From: Pseudoscleropodium purum | Lineage: Eukaryota > Streptophyta > Bryopsida > Hypnales > Brachytheciaceae | Reading direction: 5' to 3' | Assembly: GCA_963969395.1 (NCBI GenBank) | Contig: OZ017796.1 | Coordinates: forward strand, 31,672,243-31,736,242 | DNA: 64,000 bases | Part shown: piece after piece, positions 33,460 to 46,767 of the stretch | Position numbering within the stretch: the stretch's first letter is position 1 | Layout: each line of letters begins with the position of its first letter | Position numbers and translations under genes: made by a program | Notes under the pieces: model-generated | Told to the model about the DNA's origin: nothing | The model's database searches: none | Seen by the model: only the letters and a program-made list of their open reading frames with translations

Positions 33460-33645
33460 AAGTGGGCCCAATAGGGTAATTTGGAGGTTCACCGGGGATA
33501 AAAATAAAAATAAATTTTAAATACCTATTTTGAGCTATATCTAGGGTATGTTCTAAACCTCCCCTAGCTAATTTGGGGTCTTTGATTGCCAATGTGAGTT
33601 CAAAATTTGCAAAAACAAATTTGTGTGAAAAATAAAAAATTCCTA
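33460..33645 (-). repeat. ~180-bp dispersed repeat, copy 1 (inverted)
   Basis: On the complement it matches 34428-34605 from AATTTTTTATTT through GCAATCAAAGACCCCAAATT to GGGCCC. One of three copies within 2 kb. Confidence 0.6.
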
Positions 33646-34427
33646 TATTTTTCCCCATAGTAAACCTATTCTTTTAGGCCCATTCCGTGGACATGATTTA
33701 ACGTCTTCCCAAACTTTGACCCTTCCTATCCCAACCTTTGCATATGGAATTCAAATGCCACATTCTTTATCACGTTGAAACCTCTTTTCCCATACCCACA
33801 AGGAATCGATGAACATTTGACAAGTCTGACAATAGTAACTAAACACAATAGCAAAAAGTGTGGGCACCCTATCTTACAAACCTTCTATCTTGGAGGAGTA
33901 GGGGAGCCAACATGAAAAGCTTGAAGAATATCCAAAGCTACAAGAAGGAATCTTCCATCATGAGACATGTTCTATTGTTTAGATTTGGGTAGCAGTGGAG
34001 GTGAATAAGATATAGTCTTTCTCCTTTTCCAAATTATCCTACTTGAAGGTGGCATACAAATATAAATTAAGTATTCTTTGGATTGTCTAAATATGTGGAA
34101 TATTACAAGTGAGATGTCTAAAATGTTGTAAAATTTTTTATCCCTATTGTTTGATTTTTTGAATATTTTTAAAACCTACAACACTCTATAAGTCCCACAC
34201 AACAAGTTTATCAAAACAAGAAAACCTAGATGTTGCCAAACACAAAAGAAAATTGGGATGCCAAAATGCCAAAACCCCAACACCAATAATTTTAGCTGCC
34301 AAAACCCTTTGCTTGTGAAAGAGAAAGTATTTCAGCACTCAAATGGTGAATCAAACCTTCACATACTAGGCCAAGGAGGATTGATCCCTCTATTGCCCCA
34401 CATTTTACCCTTGTAGAAAACCCTGAA

Positions 34428-34605
34428 ATTTTTTATTTGCCACATATGATAAAATTTGCAAATTCTGAATTTATATTTGCAATCAGAGACCCCAAATTCG
34501 CTAGGAGTCGTAATGAAATGCAAAATTCAAGTAGCACAAAATAGGAGGCAATTTTTGACATTTACCCTCGGGCAGGGCAATAGAGGGGCAATCCTCTCTG
34601 GCCCA
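34428..34605 (+). repeat. ~180-bp dispersed repeat, copy 2
   Basis: Contains ATATTTGCAATCAGAGACCC and a downstream GGGGCAATCCTC, shared in order with copy 3 at 35080-35262. Confidence 0.65.
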
Positions 34606-35079
34606 CGCACTGTATTGAAGATTCATGGTCATCTCATCTGCAGCAGTCCGTGTCAATCATGACAGCCCTGGCTGGACCAAGTAGTAACTTACTCTAGGTA
34701 TCCGGAGCACTACTAAGCGGTAGAAATTCATCCATGTTGTTAAAAATCATCACGTGTATCAACTGATTCATTCATCCGTCTCCTTTCTCATCCATCAGTT
34801 GTGATAAGAACTGAAGATGCCCTGTCACCTCCCAGTCAGGCATCCCGGAATCAGACTCCTGGTGCTGATGCATATCCACAGGCTTGCTTACAAAGGAATG
34901 AAATTCATTGGGGGTGGCGGTGGGGCCCACCCACTCCACTGGAACGAGTGGGAACGAGTTGTTCAATTCATTTTGGAACACTGGCGACACTTTACCTTTT
35001 TTTCTTTGCTTTCTACTTTCTACTTTGCTTTACTTGACTTGTAGGGTCTTTCAGATGGCCAGGGTGACTGATTGCAACG

Positions 35080-35262
35080 CAGTATTTCTATTTGCAACGC
35101 ATGATAAAATTTGGAAAAATTTGAAGTCATATTTGCAATCAGAGGCCCCCAAAGTAGGAAGAGGTGAAAAAATACAAAAATACGTGCCGCAGATTAGGGG
35201 GAAATTTTTAATGCTAATCCTTGGTTGGGGCAATTAGGGGGTCAATCCTCCCAGGCCCTTTC
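35080..35262 (+). repeat. ~180-bp dispersed repeat, copy 3
   Basis: Direct copy of 34428-34605 (CATGATAAAATTTG, ATATTTGCAATCAGAGGCCC, GGGGTCAATCCTC), with indels. The 475 bp between copies 2 and 3 hold no gene that I recognise. Confidence 0.65.
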
Positions 35263-35489
35263 AAATGGCACTCTCGAATTTCAATAATGCTAATAATGGC
35301 ACTCGTACATGCTACGAAAACTTAATTTCAATATCTAGTACCAGAACTCTATACTCTATCCATCCATACTTTTATTTTAGGCTATTTGTTTTGTTTGTTT
35401 GTTTGTTATAGTGAAATTTCCTATGCTGTGTGTGCCTTGGTCAAACTCTTGGTACCATAGGAATGCTCTCTGTGAGGGAAACCCGGGCT

Positions 35490-35600
35490 TTGTTTTGTGT
35501 TGTTTGGATGTTCAGTGTGAGTGTTATTGAATTTCAAAGTTTTTATGAATTAAAATATTCCTTTTACTTTTATTTTGATTGTGGCAACGGTATAGAGCAC
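35490..35600. repeat. Dispersed repeat, copy 2 of 2
   Basis: Pairs with 29885-29996, as described there. A short TTTG microsatellite lies about 90 bp upstream (near 35386-35406). Confidence 0.5.
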
Positions 35601-35640
35601 ACTAGTAGTGGTTCAAGCTTTGGAATACATAATGTCTAAA

Positions 35641-36600
35641 TGTCAATTTTTGAGAGAGTATGGGACCTTTGCAAATCAAAGTGTATAACATTCCATTGAC
35701 ACAATAAGAATAAAGTCACCAAATTTTGAAGGCACCATGACTAAAGTTCCATAAATATAGAAGTCACTTGAATGTTTTTATTTATTTTTAACTCTTCGCA
35801 TGTTCTTTTATGTATATTTTTTTTTGTCAGTTTGATACCATTGTAGATTAAACGCAAGGTCAACACATCCATGACAAACAATTTTCTTAAAACAAGCTTT
35901 TGTGTAAGCTAAAAGACAAGTATCCTATAAATATTTTTCCTTCAATGCAAAAACAAATTGAAAGAAAAAATAATCTCAAAAAAATTCCAAACTAATTTTA
36001 AAATGATTTTCTTCCAAACTCATTCAACAAGTTCAATAGTGTATGTTGATTATTATCATATTTAAAGTATAACTCCAACATTACAATATATTTTGTATAT
36101 GAATACAAAGGCATGATTCAATACATAATAACAAATTTACAACATTTATACAATTTATAACTTGTGTTCTTCAAAGGAACCTTTTACCTAAAAACAACAA
36201 GTCTACAATTTTCAATAATGAAGAAAAAAATACTATGACAAAATGGATAGTTACATTCCTAGTTTCTACTAGAAGATTCTCACAATCATTCATGAGAGAC
36301 TTTTGGCCCCCTCTAACATGAGAAAATTCATCCCGAAACATTGATGAGAATTAAGTACATGTCCAATGAATGACTTTAGGAAAATTTAAAAAAAAAAGAA
36401 TAATCCTGTTTACCCTTTAGTTGAATCTGATAATTTTTTATTCACCACCTTACTAGTAAGAGTTACAATCTTCCAGGGTTAAATAGATATTGTCCCCAAA
36501 TTATTTTGATTTTTCCTAATAGTGCATGTGATACCCAAGTCACATTATTTTGAATTATTACATATTGAAATATTACCATACTGCAACAGTTTAAAAAATT
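35641..36600. other. AT-rich DNA upstream of the nucleoside hydrolase gene
   Basis: No ORF or repeat recognised. The base composition shifts to a more GC-rich stretch at about 36640, which marks the start of the gene-proximal region. Confidence 0.5.
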
Positions 36601-36639
36601 AAGAAATTAAATATTGTGATGATACTAAATTCCCCCTCA

Positions 36640-36962
36640 CTAAATAATCAGTCAATTCGGTCGTCTCCGCCTGAAAGTTCCGTCCATCTCCTGGACAGCC
36701 GAGTTCATCCAAATCAACGAACGAATTCCTTATCCGGATGAATGAGATATTCTCAACGTAGTTCAGTTGGCTCCGCACATCACCATTGAAGACTGCAATC
36801 TGCTTTTCGGTCTCTTGCATACATTTGGAGAGCACGAACCGAGCGCTCGAGCAACCTTATGGTGCGATCTTGCGTTGCTGTTGACAGATTTGCTGGTGAA
36901 TTGCAAGGCTTTCAGTCTCCGTTCCGAGGCTTCAGGCTCGTGTTCAACTTGCGAGCACAGCT
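36640..36962 (+). promoter_or_regulatory. Probable promoter and 5' UTR of the nucleoside hydrolase gene
   Basis: A GC- and CpG-richer stretch directly upstream of the ATG, unlike the surrounding AT-rich DNA. No clear TATA box was found at a typical distance, as is common for plant housekeeping genes. The transcription start cannot be placed from sequence alone. Confidence 0.4.
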
Positions 36963-39900
36963 ATGGCGGTGCCTGACATTGGTGGAGAAGATAGCAAGAC
37001 TCCATCAGCTCCGAAGAAAGTCATCATCGACACAGACCCCGGCATCGGTAGGGTTTGATTAAGAATGCAATGGACCTTATTCTCATTTCGATTTTGTACG
37101 GAAAAAGAATACGAGAATGTTTTGTTCCTAATTCTTTGGGGATCCTTTTGTACTTTTTTGAAAGACTTTTCTGTGTTTGGGGGGATTTGGTTTTTGGTTT
37201 CGAATTTCGTTGCTCGTGTTCTTCCTGGATCACTTCGTATTGCGGTCGGAAAATATTGGTTCATTTCTGCTTCTTATTGTGTATTTTGGTTCACTTTTGG
37301 GCATAGCACGAGTGCATTTTGAATTGATGAGGAGCTTCTTGTTGGATTTGCAATTGTTTGCAATTGAGAGTTTAGAATGATAAATTTGTAGCTCAAGGGA
37401 GACTGGATTTTTCGAGGGGATTAGATTTTAGTATCGAGTGTATGTTTGGGTATCTTAGATTACATCGACAAAGCTATCATCAGTTACGAGGCTTGAGTTT
37501 ACAAGTATGTTTGGTTCATGGCGCTGAACATTTTTGCTGCAGATGTGTAGTCCTCGACCTAATTTGAGGCGTGTGCAGATGATGCGATGGCCATATTTTT
37601 CGCCTTGAAATCTCCGGAGCTGGATGTCATCGGACTCACGACAATCTTCGGCAATGTGCAAACCGTCACAGCCACTGTCAATGCACTCCATCTGGTAAGC
37701 GTCAGGTTTATCCCCTTCGAGTCCCTGGTAGGAAGGCCGGTGTGGATTTTGTCAGTTTTATCCCCTTGGAGTCCCTTTCTCTACAACATTATATGAGCTA
37801 TGGGATTTTTGAAAATGTTCAAACATTGGGGTTCACATCAAATGTTGCTGTTCTGATAATTTTGTGATTCTTATTGCTTCCCAGTTGGAATTCGCTGGTC
37901 GAGAAGACATACCCGTTTCTGAAGGATGCCGAACTTCTCTGCGGGTATGAATCTCCCCACAATTTTCCACACGTAGGAGGCATCCAACTAAGAAGTTGAG
38001 GTTTACATGAAAGCTGCACGTCCATGGTTCAATTTGAGATCGGCATTGTTTTAGATTGGCTTGTACGATCTCGCTTCAATTGTCACTGAGATGACATTTT
38101 TTGGTAATGAGCTTGATGATGGTCCAGGGCAATGTAAGCTGATTGCGGAAACATTGTATGGCAGGGCGTTGTGAAGGACCGTATCGCTGATTTCGTGCAC
38201 GGCTCCGATGGGCTTGGCAACACCTATCCTACTTTGTCAGATAGGAAACCTATTGATACATTTGCACCCGATTTTTTGATCCAGAAGGTCAATGAATTTC
38301 CGGGTGAAGTAACCATTGTGGCTCTGGGTCCTCTGACGAACCTTGCGAAGGTGTGCATTCTACATCTCCCATGAGTTTGAGAATGCATGTGGCGTTCAGG
38401 CGTTTTTTTATAAATGTTTTATCGGAATATCTTTTGAACGCCTATTTGAAATCTTGAATTCTTAAGGTCGGTTGAAAAGTGTCTGGACAAGCGTTGAGAA
38501 CAAGACATTTTAAGCAAATTTAAAAAAACCTAGCCATGATTGTTCAAAGGTTGGAGAGTTTTCCCAAGGGCCTGTACTTTGTCGTTCTACTTTGCCCCCA
38601 TAACTATGGAGAAGTAGTCTTGACAATGGATGGTAGAATGACATGGTTGCTTACGTGGTAACACTTTTAGTGAGTAGTCTTATCCATTTGATCATTTTGT
38701 AAAGTTCTCCAAACACTATCGACGTACAAAATGGTCAAATAGATAACTGAGACCACTTAGCCCACCTCAGCCTACTTATCTCTTAATGTTTTGACATCTT
38801 GTCCCGTGGGCTTTAAATAGCTATGTCTGTCCTCAAGTTTCTTGCTTGTTCTCAAGGCTCGTCTGGAGAATTTTCAATCAGACCTTATTTTTAGAGGATC
38901 ATGGTCATTTTGTGATGCAATTCATTAGCTTTTAGCATTCGTTAGCTCCAACCTGTGATTGTTATGTCTATGCAATGAATACTTGGGCTTATGAATACGT
39001 GGGGTGTGCGCGAGAGCAGGCAGTGGAACAAGACCCAACGTTTGCCAAGAAGGTGGGCCAAATTATCATCTTGGGAGGGGCTTTTCAAGTCAACGGCAAC
39101 GTAAACCCTGCCGCTGAAGCAAACGTAAATATTTTATCCATTGGTTCAACCCTCGATTTTCTGATTCTGATCTTGTTCTCATGCTGTAGGAGCAAGCGTT
39201 CTTCAGTACGGGGTCTAATTGGTCTCACTAATCTGGATGCGTATGAATATTTTAGAAACAATTGCAGCGCAAGGCATTAAAACCTAACGTACTTTACTTA
39301 TCAACAGTGTCGTTGCAAAGATTCAAGGACGTGCAGAAGATCACAGCAAAGCTCTGGAAGAGTTGAATTACACTCGAAGAATTGAAGTGAGGCTTTAGTT
39401 TACTCATTTAGTTTCTGTGCAGATATATAATGATCCTGAAGCAGCGGATATTGTTTTCACCTGTGGAGCTGACATATTGGTTGTCGGCATTAACATCACT
39501 CATCAAGTCTACTGGACAGGTGTGTTGAGCCTTGCATTCTTAAGTGTATACTTTTAGATGGTGATGCTTCTAAATAAGCGTAAGTCATGGTTGAAGGTCC
39601 ATATTATTCATTGCCTGGTTTTTGATAAGGTTGCGGTTCATGGTATAAATGGTAAATGAATGCCCGCAATGTAAACACTTTGGTATGGAGCACTGACACT
39701 TGGATATGCTATTATGACGTGCAGGACAAGATCTGGTAGACCTGGGAGAATCGAGTAGCAAATTCGGCAAGTACTTATATGCAGCATCACAGTTCTATGC
39801 AAAATACCACCGTGAAGCATATGATATAGATGGTATGTGAAATCAGGTTCTGTTGTCTCCATCACTTTATTTGTTTGTGAAAAATGTAATCATGATGTTC

Positions 39901-41632
39901 CCCAAAACCATTCTGTTTATAACAACCTTTTTGTTCATGTCAATGCTTCTAGTGTGGCATCACATAAGTTACCTTATGAGATTCACAAATTTATTATTGG
40001 TAAATTAATTTTCACCTAATAGAACATTAATTCAATTTTAAGTTTATGTTAAATTAGTGTTAATGTGGTGTTGACTAATTGGTAACTTAACCCCTATGGG
40101 ATCCAATGTCCATATTCTAGATGATCAACAAAGTGCTTCAAGCTTCAAGCCAATGTTTTGTCCAAATAACTTCTCATTCTTAATCTTTAAAAGGCAACCT
40201 TCCTTTATGACCACTTTAATGAACTTGAGGTATCTCTTATATTAAATACAAATTGTGCCACAATTTCATTTGCCACATTTTCATCGGTACATTTTTTGAG
40301 TCATTTGTTCTTACTAAATCCTAATGGCATCCAAACATTTTCTCAATGAAACCTTACTACTTGATGAAACCTTTTTGGTGTTGTTGCATTGCAACAAGAT
40401 TTATTGATGTATAATATACATGTATACAAAAATAGTAGTATATATTTATACAAAAAGATGAGCAAAAATATGCAAAAATTTAAACAAGGATTTAGGTGTT
40501 AAAAGGATTTAATAGTTGCAAGTTTAATAGCAGTATAATATCAAGTTAATGCCAAGACAATAATATCAAGTAGACATCAATTAAGTTGACATTAACTCAA
40601 CATCAGCTCAACTATATGAATCTTATGCCTTATACCGTATCATTATCAACTTTGTCAACCTAATTCTGGCCATTGTTCATGTGGATCTGTGGTACCGGAC
40701 CTTCCATCTGTATTGATATTTGAAACATTTCTGGGGCCTATTTTATTTTACATTCACCTTTTTAAAGTCATCAAAGTTCAAAATCAATCATGAATACAGT
40801 AGGAGCAAAGCGTGTCATTATGTCGAGTCTTGTCACAAATATATGCCTAAAATCAGGGACATCACAACTTCGTTATCTTTGAATTTTTAGTATTTGGTTG
40901 CAATTGCAGCTATCTACTTGCATGATCCGGCAACAATGGTGGCAGCTGTGGACCCTTCACTAATGACATTTAGTGAGGGAGCTGTAAGAGTTCAGCAAGA
41001 GGGAATCTGCCGAGGCCTCACGCTGTTCAACAACTCGAATAAAGTGTACTGTTCTCCTGATGTCCTGAATCCTGAAATTTCCCCGTTCTGTCATTCGTTC
41101 TTTTGTTTAAAATCCAAATGAAGAGTAAAGTTTTCTGGAATTATACTAGGTAGTGGACATGTCGATATGCCTGTACAAATCAACAGTCCTATTCCATGAC
41201 GTAGACTTGACAACTGTAATATTGTATAACTGTGTTTCAGTAGGAGTAAACTGTTTCAGAAGTTTTCACACAACATTGTAAATAGAATCTTCCACGTGAT
41301 GTTTCATACAGAAGCCTCCCATCGATACATAGGGAGGCCTCTGTATGATAATTCAGAACGTCAAGAGATCCCCATGAGTTGCGGTGAAGGTTTTCTTTAT
41401 GATGTTGTCTAAGAGTTCCTGAAACAGTCTACTGAAAACCTTGTTTTTTCTTTTGTACTTTTCTTTTTGTTTCTTCCGTCTCATCCACTGCAATCTAACT
41501 CAGCGAGGGAATTGTTGCAGGTGGCACGACCCAACAGATTGGTGTGGAATTCCACCTGTGAAAGTAGCAGTAGCAGTAGACACTAAACGTGTGGCTGCGC
41601 TTCTGAAAGAACGTCTTACTGCTCCATCATAA
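36963..41632 (+). CDS. URH1: Nucleoside hydrolase (uridine/inosine ribohydrolase), nine exons
   Basis: Hydrolyses ribonucleosides (uridine, with inosine or xanthosine in some plant members) to base and ribose in cytosolic nucleoside salvage and breakdown. Exons: 36963-37047, 37579-37694, 37885-37944, 38165-38350, 39020-39124, 39423-39519, 39725-39832, 40910-41045, 41521-41632. They join in phase to 334 aa, the usual length of plant URH1/NSH1, and every intron is GT-AG. Visible motifs are the calcium-binding signature DTDPGIDDAMA (23-33, split by intron 1), HGSDG (99-103), ALGPLTNLAK (140-149), IILGGAF (165-171), NPAAEANIYNDPEAA (178-192) and HDPAT (257-261). The exon 8 donor is placed at 41046 so that VWHDPTDWCG joins in phase. 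There is no signal peptide. The start fits the family N-terminus. The gene symbol is by family resemblance; URH2 is less likely. Confidence 0.92.
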
Positions 41633-44225
41633 GGTAGTCAGCTCTTGAGATTTTTCTCTTGACATGAGCATGGGTTGGTGACTCCCTGGTTTGAATGACT
41701 CCTCAGATGACAACATTTGCCCTTCATGGCTGCTTGAATAATTTATTAGGTAGACGGTGCCGTGTTCCAAACGGGGACCAGATAGGGATTTTTTGGCCTC
41801 TATCAAGTCCTTAAGTTCGATTTCAGACTCTTTTCCAAGGCTAGGCCATGGATTTGGTCATTGAGAGCTGGAGTTTGTGCTCTAGCTTTATTGGGAACAT
41901 GATGGATTAACCCGTGACTGCCCGAGGCACCAAAATCTGGTGTTTGCAAACTGTGAAGTTAAAATAAAACCTAACCAGGTTGCTATTTTTTAGTAGTTTA
42001 TGTTTTTGGAAAGTTGTTCTTGAAGTCTAGTTATAGAATCAAAAATTGGATCTTAAAAAGAAATGATAGTGATTTTTTTGTTCAAGATTTTGTGTAAAGG
42101 TATCCATTGCAATCTTGACTTCCTGTAGTGTTGAGAGCTCTTGGAAATGAGCCTTAAATACACTCAATCTTGGAGAAAAAAACACATTCAAAATTCATTT
42201 AAAAAAATTGTAGAGTAGATTTTAAGAAGCCATAAATTAATTGGGGTTATACATGTTAAGGTATGTCCACACCTAGAGTTTGGTAATGATTGAAAATTGT
42301 AATAGCTCTGACAAAAATGGTAAGGTGCAAGCATTTGGTTAGAGGTGGTTTGGCATTGGTTTGGCATAGTTAGTCATATGAAATTATCAATTGTTCAAAT
42401 TGGAGGCTTAATATTTGGTTGTCTTCATAAACATTGCCTTTCCTTCTTGCAAGTAATACATTCATTCACAAATCATGAAGAACAAAGAATGAACTTTATC
42501 ACCAATGTCATTTGACCATCTTTCATTAAGAAATTATTTTGATAGCAAATTGAAGGGAAACTTCAATGGTATCTAAAGGAATGAAGGATGGAGACACATT
42601 TTTATATTGAAGCCCATCGTCCATTACGAATCCTCAAAGGCTATGGGATAATTTGAAAATGAGAACTTGACCACTCATTGTTAAAACCTAGGGATTATGT
42701 TTCAAGTCTTCAATCAAAAGTTATGAACAAAAGTTGAAGAGAGTGTTTGAAAATGTCAAAGAAAATATCCCTTCCAACACCTCTTTGAAATTTGTCCATA
42801 ACATTTGTTTGAAGACTTGAAATATCAAGAAAAAATTTGGAGATGAATTTTAACTTGATTTAACAATTTTTCTTAATCTAAAGTTTTTTGATAAAAATCA
42901 TTTTATTATACCTAAATGAGGTCTAAAATTCTACTTCAAATTCAATTCTTTTCTTTTAACTTAACTATGAGTGGTTGAGCTCCTACAATTTGAATTCAGA
43001 TATCCCACATTGTTTCTTCTACTTCCTACCACCCCATATGTGTATAAGAAGATTGTCTTCTCTACCTTAGATACATACAATGAATGGCTTTTGAAGCCAG
43101 AGAGGTAGTACATACAATTCTCTATGAGAGTGTTTTTAAATTGCCTACATTGCCTTGCATTAAGAAAGAATATTGTTAGTGTATAGAAATCAACAATTGG
43201 AAGATTCTAACTTCTTTTAACAACAATCTAAAATGTCAGAGAGCAATGAATAGTTCAAAAGTTCTCTCTTGTTAACATCACTTGTAACCTTCCCTAGCTC
43301 TGCAACCACGTAGGTTCGGTGGATGCAAACGAACGATGGTCTGAACATGCCTTAGAAGATTTTCAGTTCCCTTAGAGGGTTGTGACTTCCCTGGGCTACC
43401 AACATTGGGGGAACAACCTTGCAGCAGCAAGCAGTTGTTGCTTGACGTGGCATGGCAACTACCACATCACTAATTTTTCTTAATTAAATTTTTTTTAGCT
43501 TTTTTTTTGCATTCTAAATTTTTGAGTTTCTTTTTTAAAATAAAAAATCTGATAGTAGTTGTTCTTGATCTACCAAGGGAACAACGTCGGGAGAACAGGC
43601 TTGAAACAACTCTCCAATCTTCCTGAATCTCTTCTAATGTCAAAGAAAAGTAGTGTAACATTGTTGTAAAGAATGCTAGCTAAGCTTGGGTGTGGGCATA
43701 CCATTAGGCCCTTTAACCTTATATTTTTTTGGTTACCAACTTTTTAAATTTGACTTGTGAAAAGAGGATTGAAAGACTTCACATCACCTTTGTAGTTTTA
43801 ACATCCACCTAGTCAAACATTATAATCTTTCACTTTACAAGTGATATTGTTGTGTTTTCTTTTCCCATGACATCTCTAATATATCTAGTTTGAATTTGTA
43901 TGGTTATAATTCATAAAAAATTAATACAATTTATCAAAATGTTGGCATTTTGTTCAATTTAGAGCAAATTCTAAGAAGCTCAAAATAGGCCTCGGGCATT
44001 TAGGGGATAATTGACTGATGGCAAGTTGTAGTTGAGCAAAAGTGATGAAGCTCAGAAAATGTGAAATACAAAAGTAGTGTAAAGCATAAAATGACATAGA
44101 ATATACTAAAATTTGATTAAAAAGAGAATTTACCAAAATATCTACTATCAAAACTTGGAAGCTTATTTTTTAATAATTGACATATTCTAACTTTTCATAT
44201 TGTCTCTAAGGTAGGAGGGTCTAAA
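41633..44225. other. 3' flank of the nucleoside hydrolase gene and AT-rich spacer
   Basis: The 3' UTR should begin at 41633; an AATAAA occurs at 41963-41968, but its use is unproven. Beyond it the sequence is AT-rich with no gene that I recognise. Pyrimidine and homopolymer runs occur around 43480-43540. Confidence 0.4.
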
Positions 44226-44233
44226 AACGCATA

Positions 44234-44354
44234 GGCTCTAAAACCACCTACCTCCTTAAATGTACATTGTTTGTATATGTTGCTTTTTCATAGCCTTTAG
44301 CAATGTACAAACAATGTATATTTGAAGAGGTGGGCGATTTTAGAACCATATGCC
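44234..44354. repeat. Long hairpin (arms about 50 bp)
   Basis: The left arm 44234-44283 and right arm 44300-44354 are near-complementary (TCTAAAAYC, CACCTC, TACATTGTTTGTA and others) around a loop of about 15-20 bases (TTTTTCATAGCCTTTAG). It may be a very small palindromic MITE or a precursor of small RNAs. No target duplication could be fixed. Confidence 0.6.
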
Positions 44355-45623
44355 ATTTCAACTTCAAAATTTCATAACTAATTCCACAAAGCTTCAAAAA
44401 ATTTGAAATGATGAGTTAGATGCCAATTCTACTTGTCTTTTAGGAAAATTTATTGAAAAATGTTTCAAGACGTCTCACCTCTCCAATATTTAGTTTCAGC
44501 TTTTAAATGGGTTGTTTTAGACCTTCCTTAGAAATCACTCAAACTATATCAATTCTTGTGTCATTACATCTTTGATCCCACTTAAAATATTATTAAATAT
44601 CCATTAACATCCATCCTAATCAAACTTTGTGAACCATGGGCATAGATGTGTTCAATAATTTATGAAATATAATGAAATTTAGAAAATATTGTTTGAAAAG
44701 CATATTGAGGATTTTGACTAAATCAATGGCATAGAACCTTATTAATAGTTGCAATAAATACTATTACAACTTACAAATTTTGACTTAAAGAAAATATCTA
44801 TACTTCATTATTATTTTTTTTATCGCCCATCTATGATATTTCTCTAAAATGGAGTGTATATGTTTTTAAGGATTTTCTTTCATAGACATTTATGGTATTC
44901 TTCAATCTTTATAGATCTCTATAGAAATTAGAATCTTCTTGCACTTTTCTTGCCACCATTTTTATGCATAATTCATAGATAAATGAGAATGAAAAAAGTC
45001 AATATATACTAAAATTCAAATACATATAATTTTATGAACTTATTATTCAAGTTGATTGAATTAGTACAAGATTCCTTAATTGTTTTGTATTGCAAATTTT
45101 CAAGTGTTCCTAAGTTAATCCATTAAGGATTGTAGTCAATTGTAAAGGCGGACAAGACCTTTTTGATTTTAAGGTGAATATGATAAAAAAAAAAAATACC
45201 AAACTACAATGAATTTGGGAGATCTATCTGTACAAATTGAAATCCATGTGAATGTTTGGGGCATCACAATAAATTTTGTGGCATTTGACCATTCAGATTT
45301 AGATACTATAATGCATCTTTGTGTATTTATAGCCCGTATGTTGTTTATTTTTTCAACCCCTACACCACATGCTAGCACAAAATTTCTTCATTTTTTGTCT
45401 CAATACATTCATTTTCAAATTCTGACCCTACACTCATCTCCTTTCATCCAACCCCAAATTCTTTATCAAACTCTAGCAAAAAAAGAAAAAGCATCACTTT
45501 CAACTAGAAAGTAGGAGAGAGGATCAAGATAGATTAACAAGAGACTAACCCACTAGCTATCCAGGAGGTCATTCAATTCATTTGCAGTTTGTAGAATTCC
45601 ACTACACTATCAGAATTTGTAGA

Positions 45624-45848
45624 ATGGGAAGAATGATGGCTGCACTTATGATGGCCACAATGTCCGCACAAGTGCTGGTGCAACAGTCTGCATTGTTTGT
45701 TTTGAGACAACTCAGTAACTACGTCATCAACATCTCTAGTGCTAGTTTGCATCAATGTCGAACGGGACCTTTGGTCATATATCTGCAAAGTAGGCTTGGA
45801 AGCCAGAGGTTTGTTGTTGTTGACGTCATGAGGCACAATAGCGGATAT
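45624..45848 (+). pseudogene. Possible first exon (transit peptide) of the ACT-domain pseudogene
   Basis: From an ATG at 45624 the frame reads MGRMMAALMMATMSAQ and continues rich in Ser, Arg and Leu with few acids until SGY, followed by GT at 45849. Plastid ACT-repeat proteins begin with such a transit peptide, and the next recognisable exon lies 0.9 kb downstream on the same strand. Similarity is of composition and position only. Confidence 0.35.
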
Positions 45849-46767
45849 GTTTTTTCCATTTTCACCTTTACTTATATCTTCTAATGTAGGTGTTCCGTGA
45901 TTCTTGAATTCTAGAACGCTTATGTCAAGCTTAATTTAATAGTTCATCTTGGAATTGTGAATTTGTCATCCTATTTTTGTTGCCTAAAATTAGCTATGAA
46001 TGTGAGACAATGAATATTTGGCTTCCTATGGATTGCTAGTTTTCTATTTCCAATAAGTTTTGGCATCCTCAAGATATGATGCAATGGTTTATGTTGTGGA
46101 GCTAGCTTGTTCAGTTTGCAATTCTAAAAAAGTCAAATTGTGCTATCAATTCATCTCAATAGAATTCAATGAGACAACTTAGAGCTTTCATTTTCATGAA
46201 CTCTACTCTCAGTTAAATCGATCACAATTTATAAACATATTTGGGCCTATTGATTGAATTTGGATGGCACAAAAAATTATCTTGCAAAATTTTAGCGTTG
46301 CATGCTCAATAAAATCATTAAAATGTTATGAAAAAACGTAGTCTTTTTATTTACTTATTTTACACTTATCTTATGTTTAAATGATCTTTTATACCCAAAT
46401 ACATGTTGTAATATTCTAGTGGCGGCTCTTATTCCATGTCAAATGGCATTACAATGTTGACAATTGAAATTGATAATTCTTGTAGACTAAAATGCTTTGC
46501 ATTAACTAATTTAGCAAGAGTCTTGGACTCTATAGTATGAAAAATCAAAGATTGAACATAGTACATTTGAACTCTAGCATTTGTCTATTTTATGTTCATA
46601 ATTCCTCTGAATGTTGCATTTACAACCATTTTGTGTGCTACATTTGCCTCACATATTTGTGTCTAGTTTTTTGTAAAGGAGTTTCAAATTGTTACTCAAA
46701 ACAACATATTTTTAACTCAGTACAATAAAATTTTGTCTAACTGTTAAAGGCATATGTGGTCTTTTAG

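Noticed and set aside
36599..36835. 78-codon frame on the complement upstream of the nucleoside hydrolase gene
   Set aside because: Overlaps the likely promoter region and shows no domain; probably a product of its higher GC content.
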